A stretch of 29,163 nt of DNA from an uncultured Flavobacteriales bacterium (GTDB lineage: Bacteria; Bacteroidota; Bacteroidia; Palsa-965): positions 1-29,163 of the forward strand of contig CALJIF010000089.1 in assembly GCA_937974275.1 (NCBI GenBank), read 5' to 3'. The position numbers and the translations under genes are program-made. Below the pieces are notes generated by a model. The model was not told where the DNA came from. It did no database searches and was given only the letters and a program-made list of their open reading frames with translations. How positions within the stretch are numbered: position 1 is the stretch's first letter; each line of letters starts with the position of its first letter. This document shows positions 1-7,019 of this stretch, in pieces.

Positions 1-1
1 T

Positions 2-721
2 GTTGCGAACAGCGATACACTCCAAATTAGCACGTATCCAAGTGGCAAGATTCACGAGGAAATTAGCATGAAAAACGGTGCCCGTGACGGGAAATACACA
101 GCGTATCACGAAAATGGCGCAGTCGCTATGACAGGAACTTATACCATGAATCAGAAATCAAATTTATGGAAATCATATTCGCCAAATGGGCAACTTGAAC
201 TTGCTGAGTACTATAGCGAAGATCGTGTTGTGGCAAAACCAAATGCATCAGACTTTAACTTTAAAACCTACACCACACCTTCCGGTAACTTAACATTATC
301 ATATCCTTCAGCTTGGACCATTAACACTTCAAATCATTCGAATTTCATTTTTAACTGCAGCAAACCAGCCGATAAAGACGAGACATTTCAAGCTAACCTT
401 ACTATTACGGTTGACACCTTGCATTCCGATTCAACCATGGAAAGCTTTATTGCGAGTAGCATCAACCTACTGAAACAAAACTATATCAATGTAAATCCTG
501 TAGCCAAAGATGAATACTACATCAATCAAATGCCCGCTTTTCAACTGTTCTACTCGTTTGATCTCAACGGAATTAAAATATCCGCTGTGAGCACGTACCT
601 TTTTAATGGTCGACAGGTTATAATGTGTACAGGTCTGGCTTCCCATCAACCATCCGGAAATTTCCTGCGATACAAAGATGTATTTCTTGAAATTACTAAC
701 AGTATTCAAGTTAAACAGTGA
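2..721 (+). CDS. YwqK/MORN-repeat protein with PsbP/DUF1795-like C-terminal domain (5'-truncated)
   Basis: The reading frame is open to the left edge of the window and already encodes repeat sequence there (YPSGKIHEEISMKNG), so the ATG at 68 is an internal Met and the true start lies outside. The first 75 or so visible residues hold MORN-2/YwqK-type units, recognisable by the pattern Y-x-x-x-G-x-x followed by a G-x-Y/W strand (YHENGAVAMTGTY, YSPNGQLELAEYY). From the segment FKTYTTPSGNLTLSYPSAW to the end the sequence resembles the PsbP/DUF1795 (Mog1p-like) fold: LSYPSAW opening, a central NQMPAFQLFYSF strand, and a final helix ending in NSIQVK. YwqK proteins are annotated as antitoxin or immunity-like, but their biochemical role is poorly defined. 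A second YwqK-type protein ends the same AT-rich region at 6679. The domain calls are by eye. Confidence 0.75.
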   Translation, partial: VANSDTLQISTYPSGKIHEEISMKNGARDGKYTAYHENGAVAMTGTYTMNQKSNLWKSYSPNGQLELAEYYSEDRVVAKPNASDFNFKTYTTPSGNLTLSYPSAWTINTSNHSNFIFNCSKPADKDETFQANLTITVDTLHSDSTMESFIASSINLLKQNYINVNPVAKDEYYINQMPAFQLFYSFDLNGIKISAVSTYLFNGRQVIMCTGLASHQPSGNFLRYKDVFLEITNSIQVKQ

Positions 722-742
722 ACAAGTAGCATTCAAGCGCCT

Positions 743-1330
743 ATGAAAAAATTGCTTTTAGAATTGGAGTCTTACCTGAAGGACAATAACTCCACTGTTC
801 TGCAACATTTAAAACCCGGTATTGATATTACAAAATTGAACATTGATAATCCATGGCTTAAACAAATTTCGAATTCTGAAGAATTAAGAATACTATTCGG
901 TTGGCACAGTGGAACAGCGATAGATTATGAAACTCCCTGTGAATACTTTTATCTGTTTCCTACTTACTTTCTAATGAGTTTAGATCAAATAGAAGAAAGT
1001 ATAGCGACAAACGAAGTGTTCGAGTTTGTTGCAAATGATCAACTACCAATATTCGCCACCGGACATGGAGAATATTTAACGGTTAACCTTACTTCCCTTG
1101 TTGAATCACCTAAGGATACTATTGTTTATTACGCCTGCACTTGGGATAGTGAGCGAGAATTGTACACTGCTGCATATGATAACATTTATCGGTTATTCGA
1201 AATAACAAATTATTGTTTCAAAAAGGGAATATATACATTTCAGGATGGTATTGTTGATGCTGATATGAGAATGCAATATAAAGCGATGCTAAAATTGAAT
1301 AAAATTGCGAAAGATAATTGGGATAGGTAA
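743..1330 (+). CDS. SMI1/KNR4 (SUKH)-like protein
   Basis: A cytoplasmic protein of 195 residues with no signal peptide. It begins with an amphipathic helix (MKKLLLELESYLKDNN) and has an early hydrophobic-aromatic segment, LRILFGWHSGT, that resembles the L-Y-x-W-x-N-G core of SMI1/KNR4 (SUKH) proteins. Further along, an LPIFATGHGEYLTV strand pair matches the 'I-x-G-G-Y-L' strand of that fold. SUKH proteins are often immunity partners of secreted nuclease or deaminase toxins, but no toxin gene is visible here, so an immunity role is only inference. The gene follows the YwqK-repeat gene by 21 bases on the same strand. The assignment rests on motif resemblance only. Confidence 0.55.
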   Translation: MKKLLLELESYLKDNNSTVLQHLKPGIDITKLNIDNPWLKQISNSEELRILFGWHSGTAIDYETPCEYFYLFPTYFLMSLDQIEESIATNEVFEFVANDQLPIFATGHGEYLTVNLTSLVESPKDTIVYYACTWDSERELYTAAYDNIYRLFEITNYCFKKGIYTFQDGIVDADMRMQYKAMLKLNKIAKDNWDR

Positions 1331-1423
1331 TCAGGAGGTATCACTTCCAACAAAAACACCCTTCCAAAACCTTCTTTACGCAGCTTTTTTTTATCCTTCG
1401 GCCTTAACATTATAGCTCACGCT

Positions 1424-1501
1424 GTGATGTTGAAAAGCGATGTTAGTGCCGGCTGTTGAAAAGCGTTGTTAAAATGTGATGTTGAAAACGCGACTCCTAC
1501 T
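1424..1501. repeat. Three tandem imperfect 26-bp repeats
   Basis: The core TGTTGAAAAGCG starts at 1428 and 1454, and a variant TGTTGAAAACGCG starts at 1480, so the period is exactly 26 bases. The first and third copies share the lead GTGATGTTGAAAA, and the first two share the trailing TGTTA. The array lies in the 214-base gap between the SUKH-like gene and the next lipoprotein gene. Its role is unknown. Confidence 0.6.
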
Positions 1502-1544
1502 CCATTCGTAATTAAGGCACGAAGTTTTTTTCGTAAATTTAATC

Positions 1545-1916
1545 ATGCCGCGTTGCCAAATAAAAATCGAATTGAAGACTGTACATTATATGTTAATTGG
1601 CCTGGCCCTTACGGGATGTGCTATTTTGAATAAACCAAGTGCTGATGATGAAATCAAGAGAAAAATCAGAGGACAGTGGAAAGAACCCGGTATTAACAAT
1701 GCTTCATTTAAAGTTGGTAAGCGCACTATTACGTTTCTGGATAGCACGTTCCTTTATGGGTTGCGATTGAGATATAAATTATCGAATGACTCCATCTACA
1801 TTTATCAAAATAAGAGTACCGTATTAGGTGTCGTAAGGATAGTGTACTTATCGAACGATACCTTTGTGACGCAAGAAGGCACTATCAAGACCCTATATGT
1901 AAAAATTGAAGATTAG
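1545..1916 (+). CDS. Small lipoprotein, possibly lipocalin-like
   Basis: A product of 123 residues with a lipoprotein signal: a hydrophobic stretch MLIGLALTG leads into the lipobox LTGC (Cys 25), so the mature chain is probably anchored in the envelope. The Met at 1590 is an alternative start with a shorter n-region; the longer start is kept because it supplies basic residues. The mature part has a G-x-W near its start (RGQWKEPG) and alternating hydrophobic strands (DSIYIYQN, GVVRIVYLSNDTF), which fits a small beta-barrel such as the lipocalin-like Bacteroidota lipoproteins. No catalytic residues are evident. It stands alone, with 214 bases upstream containing a short tandem repeat. Confidence 0.65.
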   Translation: MPRCQIKIELKTVHYMLIGLALTGCAILNKPSADDEIKRKIRGQWKEPGINNASFKVGKRTITFLDSTFLYGLRLRYKLSNDSIYIYQNKSTVLGVVRIVYLSNDTFVTQEGTIKTLYVKIED

Positions 1917-2030
1917 TACCTTGTATCGTTTTCGGCTGCCTTGGTCCTTTCGCTAGAAATCGTTTTGAAACTAGTACCAATTCAGCAATTGATTTCAATA
2001 AAAAAAGTAAAACAATACTAATAACTAGCC

Positions 2031-2489
2031 ATGCAACAGTATCTTATTCTAGCAATTCTACTTTTTCAGACCTCAACCTTTTTTGCTCAAAATATAACCC
2101 ATAGTGAGTAAGTGTTGCATAATGGTAATATAACTTTGAATATAAACATACAAAAAGAGAGTTCCGATTCCATAATTAGTTTAACCATTATTAATTGTAA
2201 AAATTTGGTGTATTGGATTGATTCCACACGAATCATCTATATGTTTGTTTCGTATACAGATGTCGGTAATCAGTGTTTGAATGTCGCCGAACTACATCTC
2301 ATTAACGAGCAATTTGAAATTAAGTCATGTGAAACAGTAACCTTAGTTAATGGAGAATATGCAGTATATCGTCAGGTATGTGATGATATAATTGAAATAC
2401 AAATGAAGAAATCTAACAAAATTACCATTGTGCGTTTAAAATATTTTTTTTCACGATATAGCTTAAAAGAAGTAATTTTTGATGATTAA
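2031..2489 (+). pseudogene. Small secreted protein split by an in-frame TAA
   Basis: An ATG at 2031 opens a clear signal peptide (MQQYLILAILLFQTSTFFAQ), followed by six residues and then TAA at 2109-2111. The same frame continues without another stop to 2489, giving a beta-strand-rich chain (NGNITLNINIQ, DSIISLTIINC, IVRLKYFF) with no signal of its own. The codon right after the stop is GTG, so the downstream part can be read as an independent ORF from 2112, but a protein lacking its signal would make little sense among exported neighbours. The simplest reading is one secreted protein of about 152 residues interrupted by a single nonsense change or a sequencing error; programmed readthrough cannot be excluded. 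No family recognised. Confidence 0.7.
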
Positions 2490-2500
2490 TCTGTAAATTT

Positions 2501-2530
2501 TCACCTATTACACTTAAGAACTAATAAAAG
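2501..2530 (+). repeat. Short remnant of the shared spacer element
   Basis: After the split gene, CACCTATTACACTTA followed by AACTAATAAAAG resembles the middle and tail of the spacer sequences at 4805-4980 and 5774-5927. The match is short and is the weakest member of the set. Confidence 0.35.
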
Positions 2531-2571
2531 TAGTCTGAGTTAGTACGATACGACAGTAACAGCTTGTTATT

Positions 2572-2976
2572 ATGAAAATAATAATTTTGACTATTCCTCT
2601 CTTATTATCATTTTCCTTATGTAAACCAACGACCCAGGACACTAAGGAATCATCGTGGACACTCATCCAAAGTAACAAAGATTCAATAATACTGAACTAT
2701 AAACCAACACCGAGAACTATTAATGAATACTTCCAAAACAAGCCGGATTGCTTTACTAATGGCAAGACAAAATGGCTAATATGTGGTTATTTACAGAACG
2801 CCACCGTCGTTCTCCGTGCTAACGGAAAAGCATATATAAGATCATATGTACATTCCTTCGATGGAACAAGAATTGTAACCAGGTTGAATTGGACACAAGC
2901 TAATAATGCTATTAAATTTGATGCAATCGATTACTTTATCGATCATCCATCAAATTCGCTTTTAGTATGGAATTAA
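2572..2976 (+). CDS. Small exported protein of unknown function
   Basis: A product of 134 residues starting with a signal sequence (MKIIILTIPLLLSFSLCKPT). Cys 17 follows the hydrophobic core, but the -3 to -1 residues (FSL) are not a standard lipobox, so it could be a lipoprotein or simply secreted. The rest shows alternating strands and several aromatic residues (WLICGYLQNATVVLR, YIRSYVHSF, TRLNWTQ) with no motif I recognise. The stop is followed within ten bases by GGTAATGCATCAAA, the head of the spacer element found after three further genes in this region. Start choice: the ATG at 2572 gives a complete signal peptide. Confidence 0.65.
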   Translation: MKIIILTIPLLLSFSLCKPTTQDTKESSWTLIQSNKDSIILNYKPTPRTINEYFQNKPDCFTNGKTKWLICGYLQNATVVLRANGKAYIRSYVHSFDGTRIVTRLNWTQANNAIKFDAIDYFIDHPSNSLLVWN

Positions 2977-2982
2977 TACAAT

Positions 2983-3038
2983 GGTAATGCATCAAACTAC
3001 CACCTCCGTCAAATAATACTTTAAACATACTCTCTTCA
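2983..3038 (+). repeat. Shared spacer element, copy A (head and middle)
   Basis: Starts with GGTAATGCATCAAA, identical over 14 bases to copy C at 5774, and continues with a CACCTC...ATCAAATAA...CTTTA...CTCTTCA block that matches copy C with only scattered differences. The tail block (AACTAATTAGGAGG) is missing or unrecognisable before the next ATG at 3067. Confidence 0.7.
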
Positions 3039-3066
3039 ATGACAGATTGAAAATAATTGAGAACCA

Positions 3067-4269
3067 ATGAAATCATTAAAAGTCTTCATACTTATAATAT
3101 TTGCGTGCTTTACAAGAACATTATGTTGTCAAATACAGTATGTAGAGAAGTTGGACTCGATAGTTGAGAAAAATAGCATAATAGGTTTCGGGGAGAGATT
3201 TCACTCTGAAATCAACGCTAAAGTACTTTATAGACAACTTATCGATAGATATTCCAAAAGTATCACAACGCTAGCGCTAGAACTGTCACCTACTGATGTA
3301 TTTTACATTACTAACTTACAGCTATCGAATGGTAATGACAAAACCACAATGCAATCTATCTTATTATCTGGTCAAGGTTGTATTGCGTTTGATAGCTTAT
3401 TTATTAAACTGGACTCTTTAGAATTTAGTGGCATTGAAATTAAGTGTATAGGAATAAGTCCAATTCTGCCACATTACAAATCAGTTCAATTTTTAGGTAC
3501 TCAGTGTGCAAAGCTGACAAGTGATACTACAATAAATAATTTAACAATAAGTAGATTTAATACTATAGCTCGAAAGCTTAAAAATGAGAACTTATATTAT
3601 TATGATAGTGTCCTATTTGCAAATATTTTGGCGATATTGGATTCCATAAAAGTTGATCTGTCTGTAAATATAAACAAGAAACAAACTGAAGAAAATTCAA
3701 TTATTATAAATCAGCTTAACGCGTTCGAAAAAGTAATTAGTTATACTCATATGTGCAATACAAAACAAGAAACTCCGAACAAGCTTGACAGTCTTATGTA
3801 CTGCCTGTTGATTGAGTTGGCTGAAAATTTAGACAATGGTAAAACCTTTCTTTTCGCCACCAATTTGCATCTAATGAAAAATTCAAATAATCCTAAATTT
3901 CCTCATCCTTACAAAGACTATTTCAGTTTAGGATATAAATTACAGCAAAACAAATATAGGTATCATAATGTGGCCATTATTGGCTCCAAGGAAAATATTC
4001 TCGATAAAAAACGTGTGCCCAAAGGCTCATTTTATCGTTCACGAAAACTATTACATTTTGTTTCTGCCGAACGCAAATTGATGCGAAAATATAAAAACAA
4101 AACCAGCTATGTTAACCTTTCGCAAATCGAAGTAAATAGGCGATTCTATATGTGGCCAACATTTTACAAGTACTATCGTTTTAATTGGACGACACATTTT
4201 GACAGTGCGATTATAACGTATCGTGGTGGTGACTTATCTCGATATCCGGCAGTTTGGAAGATTGAATAA
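3067..4269 (+). CDS. Divergent exported erythromycin-esterase-fold protein
   Basis: A product of 400 residues with an N-terminal signal sequence (hydrophobic core at about residues 5-20). The segment IIGFGERFHSEIN (residues 38-50) corresponds to the G-x-G-E-x-x-H-G motif of the erythromycin esterase/succinoglycan-biosynthesis family, keeping Glu 43 and His 46; TLALELS keeps Glu 72; and FLFATNLHLMK (His 268) matches the later 'A-H-N-x-H' strand. The order and spacing of these elements, and the final 'YKLQQ' and 'FDSAIITYRGG' segments, follow the family layout. Characterised members hydrolyse the macrolide lactone, but many homologues have unknown substrates, and an exported position argues against simple antibiotic resistance. 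The chain is much diverged, so homology is likely but activity is uncertain. Confidence 0.6.
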   Translation: MKSLKVFILIIFACFTRTLCCQIQYVEKLDSIVEKNSIIGFGERFHSEINAKVLYRQLIDRYSKSITTLALELSPTDVFYITNLQLSNGNDKTTMQSILLSGQGCIAFDSLFIKLDSLEFSGIEIKCIGISPILPHYKSVQFLGTQCAKLTSDTTINNLTISRFNTIARKLKNENLYYYDSVLFANILAILDSIKVDLSVNINKKQTEENSIIINQLNAFEKVISYTHMCNTKQETPNKLDSLMYCLLIELAENLDNGKTFLFATNLHLMKNSNNPKFPHPYKDYFSLGYKLQQNKYRYHNVAIIGSKENILDKKRVPKGSFYRSRKLLHFVSAERKLMRKYKNKTSYVNLSQIEVNRRFYMWPTFYKYYRFNWTTHFDSAIITYRGGDLSRYPAVWKIE

Positions 4270-4330
4270 GGTAATGACATCAAAAGCACATGGAAATTGT
4301 TAATTTTAACTGTAACTAATAAGAGTTTTT
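4270..4330 (+). repeat. Shared spacer element, copy D (head joined to tail)
   Basis: GGTAATGACATCAAA begins on the base after the stop codon of the upstream gene, and about 25 bases later the tail appears as TTAACTGTAACTAATAAGAG, matching TTAACTGCAACTAATTAGGAG of copy B. The middle block present in copies A, B and C is absent, as if deleted. Confidence 0.6.
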
Positions 4331-4347
4331 AAAAAACAATTAGAAAA

Positions 4348-4803
4348 ATGTTGCTAATAGTCCTAAAAACACTTCTTTTCGCCCGGGTATTTATTGTGTG
4401 TATCGGTAGTTATTGGGAGAAGTCAGATATTTTGCCCTCGAATCAAATTACTAGATGCATTTTTACATCAATGAATAAGTGCGATTCATCTTTCATAAAT
4501 GCTAATACAGATACTATTTATTTAATTAACAGTTGGCTTCCATCACAAAAAAACACAGACAATATTTTAGTTAAAGACACAGTGATCAGTTATAATAATT
4601 ACACCTTCTTCTTTGTAACAAAAAAACCTAAGTTCAACTCACCAAGTAATATTAAGATTATTTCTTATTCGATAAACAACGACAAAATTGAACTTCAGTA
4701 TTTGACACTCTTAAACGATAAAACTATCCAATTTAGTTTTAACAAAATGTTTTTAATTAAGGGTAATACATTTCAACTTGTAAGAAGAGTCGATACATGT
4801 TAG
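4348..4803 (+). CDS. Small exported protein of unknown function
   Basis: A product of 151 residues beginning with a strongly hydrophobic stretch (MLLIVLKTLLFARVFIVCIG) that reads as a signal peptide or membrane anchor; a Cys at position 18 lacks a proper lipobox. The mature part is rich in Asn, Ser and Thr, with strand-like segments (DTIYLINSWL, YTFFFVTKK, KIELQYLTLL, TIQFSFNKMFLI) and a terminal Cys. No known family is recognised. The gene sits between spacer copies D and B. Codon use is strongly AT-biased, like its neighbours. Confidence 0.6.
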   Translation: MLLIVLKTLLFARVFIVCIGSYWEKSDILPSNQITRCIFTSMNKCDSSFINANTDTIYLINSWLPSQKNTDNILVKDTVISYNNYTFFFVTKKPKFNSPSNIKIISYSINNDKIELQYLTLLNDKTIQFSFNKMFLIKGNTFQLVRRVDTC

Positions 4804-4804
4804 T

Positions 4805-4980
4805 GGTAATGGTTAATCGGGCATGGGTCATCCACCAAAATATCACCTACACCAAATATTCCTTAACACCCAATCTATTCAAGAGTCACAGTATATTTCG
4901 GCGATCACACAAACAACATAGGCACTAAAAGCGAGTGGATATCATCAGCATTAACTGCAACTAATTAGGAGGAACTTTTC
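4805..4980 (+). repeat. Shared spacer element, copy B (complete)
   Basis: The head GGTAATG follows the stop by one base. The middle block (CACCTACACCAAATATT..., TCACAGTATATTTCGGCGATCAC) aligns with copy C, and the tail TTAACTGCAACTAATTAGGAG ends 12 bases before the next ATG. The tail contains a perfect AGGAGG, unusual for Bacteroidota, where Shine-Dalgarno sequences are rarely used. Confidence 0.7.
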
Positions 4981-4984
4981 ATAC

Positions 4985-5761
4985 ATGCATATAATTAAAA
5001 ATATACTTATTACGGCTGTAATATTTGCTTCATGTTCAATGAGTAAACATTCTGATAGTTACTACTTACAGAAAGCAGATGAGTATAAGCGCATTAACAA
5101 ATATTCCAAAGCGGTGAAATGTTATAGCAAAGCAATTTCCATCAATCCTAATGATCCGCTTTACTATGTTTATCGTGCAGAATCTCGTTACATTGCAGAA
5201 AATGGTAATTACAATAAAATAAGTACGAAACAGGTATCGGATTACATAAAAGCTAAAGACGTAGCGCATGAAATATCAGCTCCTGATAGTATATTCGTCG
5301 CCATATTTAATTCAGAAGTAAAATATTACTATGAATGTAAACGTTATGCAGTTGCAATTAAACTAGCTAGTTATGCTACAACAACATTCGGAGCCAAAGC
5401 ACACTATAGTATGTTATACAAGGGCTTATCATGTGTGCAACTTCGAGATACAGCAACTGCGTGGAAAGTACTTGATACTTCAATTACCAATGCTCCACCA
5501 AATAAAAAATATGAATATTTGTGTTTAAGAGCCGGTACATCTTTTAATAAAGGTTACTACTCCGATGCGAAAAAAAGCTATTTGCGTGCATCCGCAATTT
5601 CGAAACTCAATTCCCAATCTGCCGGCAATTTAGCAGAAATATATTGGTTAGAAAATAAAAAAGACAGCGCATGTTATTTCGTCCGTCAAATGGATAATTA
5701 CGGATATTTAAACACCGGAATCAAACGAGAAATTAAAACCTATTGTGTTGGACCAAATTAA
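4985..5761 (+). CDS. TPR-repeat lipoprotein
   Basis: A product of 258 residues with a lipoprotein signal (VIFASC, Cys 17). Tetratricopeptide units follow: residues about 26-60 (YYLQKADEYKRINKYSKAVKCY then SKAISINPNDPLYYVYRAE) fit the W/Y-x-x-x-G-x-x-x-x-x-Y-x-x-A-x-x-x-F-x-x-A-I-x-x-x-P consensus well, with weaker units around residues 105-140 and 180-215 (YLCLRAGTSFNKGYYSDAKK, SYLRASAIS). TPR lipoproteins act as protein-protein scaffolds at the outer membrane; no partner can be named. An AGGAGGAA sits ten bases before the ATG, supporting this start. The upstream spacer is copy B and the downstream one is copy C. Confidence 0.8.
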   Translation: MHIIKNILITAVIFASCSMSKHSDSYYLQKADEYKRINKYSKAVKCYSKAISINPNDPLYYVYRAESRYIAENGNYNKISTKQVSDYIKAKDVAHEISAPDSIFVAIFNSEVKYYYECKRYAVAIKLASYATTTFGAKAHYSMLYKGLSCVQLRDTATAWKVLDTSITNAPPNKKYEYLCLRAGTSFNKGYYSDAKKSYLRASAISKLNSQSAGNLAEIYWLENKKDSACYFVRQMDNYGYLNTGIKREIKTYCVGPN

Positions 5762-5773
5762 GAATAGGTGCAC

Positions 5774-5927
5774 GGTAATGCATCAAATCACCTCGTCCAT
5801 CAAATAACACTTTACACCTAATCTCTTCATAGGTTACAGTAAATTTCAACGATCACAAGCCCTATACGACGTCAAAAAGGAAAAGAAAATAAGTAAATTA
5901 GTTGCTACTAATTAGGGGGAAGCTTTC
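5774..5927 (+). repeat. Shared spacer element, copy C (complete)
   Basis: Head GGTAATGCATCAAA, middle with CATCAAATAACACTTTA, ATCTCTTCATAGGTTACAG and TTTCAACGATCAC, tail GCTACTAATTAGGGGGAAGC. It matches copy A over head and middle and copy B over middle and tail. The G-rich part of the tail lies about 40 bases before the likely ATG of the next gene, too far to be its ribosome binding site. Confidence 0.7.
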
Positions 5928-5959
5928 AAGTGGAAATAACAGATCTTTAATTGAACTCC

Positions 5960-6679
5960 ATGAAACATCTAATTCTTATCTTATCCACGCTAATAGTTGT
6001 CGGCTGTCAAATTAAGATATATGATAGTTCAGATAATAATAGATTACTAATTAAAGGATATAAACTACCGTTAATTAAAGATACAATACCAATTTTTCGA
6101 TGGAAGTACTATGCCTATGGGGAATTTGTTAGTAAAACATGCAAATTCCGATTAATAAACGATGGGAGTTATCGAGGTACTTCGAAATACTATTACCACA
6201 CCGGAAATATTGCGGGTAAAGATAGGTACAAGAACGGAAAATTAAATGGCAGACATATTTCATATTACCACGATGGCAAGGTGGAAATGATAGCTTATTT
6301 CAAAAATGACAGAAACTATGGCAGTTATAAAGTGTATTATCCTAGCGGTGTCATCAGTGTTGCCGGTAATTACGGTAAAATAAGAAATTTAGAGTTCGAA
6401 GGTACGGAAATAGATACCAACATTATAAAAGCTACAGAAACAATAGAAGTAGGCACTTGGACAAAGTATGATTCGTTGGGAGTTAAGACAGAAGAAGGTA
6501 GATATTCCGGCGATGGCATTTTAATCTATGAGCCGCCTGAAATGATTGTCAATGGTATTCATGTAGGTGGAGGCATAAAAATTATCCCGCTGAAAGAGGG
6601 GAAATGGTATTATTATCATAAAGGACTTATTGTAGGTATAGAAGTGTACAAGAATGGTAAATTGATCAGTTTTGAATAG
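5960..6679 (+). CDS. YwqK/MORN-repeat lipoprotein
   Basis: A 239-residue product from the ATG at 5960; an in-frame TTG at 5951 is possible but would only add three residues before the signal. The signal MKHLILILSTLIVVGC has a good lipobox (VVGC, Cys 16). The mature protein carries MORN-2/YwqK units: YYYHTGNIAGKDRYKNGKLN, YYHDGKVEMIAYFKNDRN, YYPSGVISVAGNYGK, YDSLGVKTEEGRY and a final YYYHKGLIVGIEVYKNGK. Such repeats form beta-hairpin ribbons and occur in envelope lipoproteins and in proteins annotated as antitoxins; no function can be assigned. It mirrors the repeat protein at the left edge of the window. It is the last gene of the AT-rich region. Confidence 0.8.
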   Translation: MKHLILILSTLIVVGCQIKIYDSSDNNRLLIKGYKLPLIKDTIPIFRWKYYAYGEFVSKTCKFRLINDGSYRGTSKYYYHTGNIAGKDRYKNGKLNGRHISYYHDGKVEMIAYFKNDRNYGSYKVYYPSGVISVAGNYGKIRNLEFEGTEIDTNIIKATETIEVGTWTKYDSLGVKTEEGRYSGDGILIYEPPEMIVNGIHVGGGIKIIPLKEGKWYYYHKGLIVGIEVYKNGKLISFE

Positions 6680-6800
6680 TAAGACACCTTCCGTTGCCTC
6701 CCGTTCTCCGTGTTTCTACAAAATAATAACTTGCTAAACGTATAAAATTATATTTAGTTGATAATTGAGTGCATTAAACGTTAAATTATTTGGTTAAAAT

Positions 6801-6834
6801 ATTATTTACAAATAAATAAGTTATTTGAAATAAT
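6801..6834. repeat. AT-rich inverted repeat in convergent spacer
   Basis: ATTATTT at 6801-6807 and CAAATAA at 6809-6815 pair with TTATTTG at 6821-6827 and AAATAAT at 6828-6834, leaving one unpaired A and a five-base loop. It lies between the convergent YwqK lipoprotein gene and the peroxiredoxin gene. It may end transcription or mark a boundary; it has no GC-rich stem, so it is not a standard terminator. Confidence 0.5.
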
Positions 6835-6889
6835 GTTAAAAAAAGATGATATGTAGCACTGCAGTTTCTTCCCTAGCCCCGGTGGAGCG

Positions 6890-6929
6890 TATTGCCCCGT
6901 ACAGCCCATAAAAGGCTGTACGTGCAATA
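6890..6929. repeat. Strong hairpin within a structured intergenic element
   Basis: CGTACAGCC (6898-6906) pairs perfectly with GGCTGTACG (6914-6922) around a seven-base loop, and an outer TATTGC (6890-6895) pairs with GCAATA (6924-6929) across a small bulge. Flanks contain CCCTAGCCCCGGTGGAGCG on the left and GACGGGAACATAGGTTCTTT on the right, and a second imperfect hairpin follows at 6957-6973. From memory, AGCCCC-rich left and AGGTTCTTT-type right flanks recur around hairpins between genes in many Bacteroidota, so this may be a REP-like repeat; I could not confirm this. Confidence 0.55.
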
Positions 6930-6976
6930 GCGACGACGGGAACATAGGTTCTTTAAAGCACAACAGTTGCGCTCCA

Positions 6977-7012
6977 AATCAACAATCGTCAATCAACAAT
7001 CAACAATCATTA
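6977..7012. repeat. Short CAATCAACAATC-type direct repeats
   Basis: The run CAAATCAACAATCGTCAATCAACAATCAACAATCATT carries repeated TCAACAATC/ATCAACAATC units just before the 3' end of the peroxiredoxin gene. It is simple-sequence repeat material with no coding potential. Confidence 0.5.
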
Positions 7013-7019
7013 CCCAATC

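Noticed and set aside
1424..1501. CRISPR array
   Set aside because: The units are contiguous imperfect repeats with a 26-base period and no distinct spacers of constant length; no cas genes nearby.
4967..4974. AGGAGGAA as evidence of foreign origin of the TPR gene
   Set aside because: The motif is part of the spacer tail and in copy C its counterpart is about 40 bases from the start codon, so its conservation may not concern translation.
2490..5960. Integron attC sites between the array genes
   Set aside because: Each spacer follows a stop codon as attC sites do, but I could not find consistent RYYYAAC/GTTRRRY core sites or a palindromic fold, and no integrase gene is in the window.
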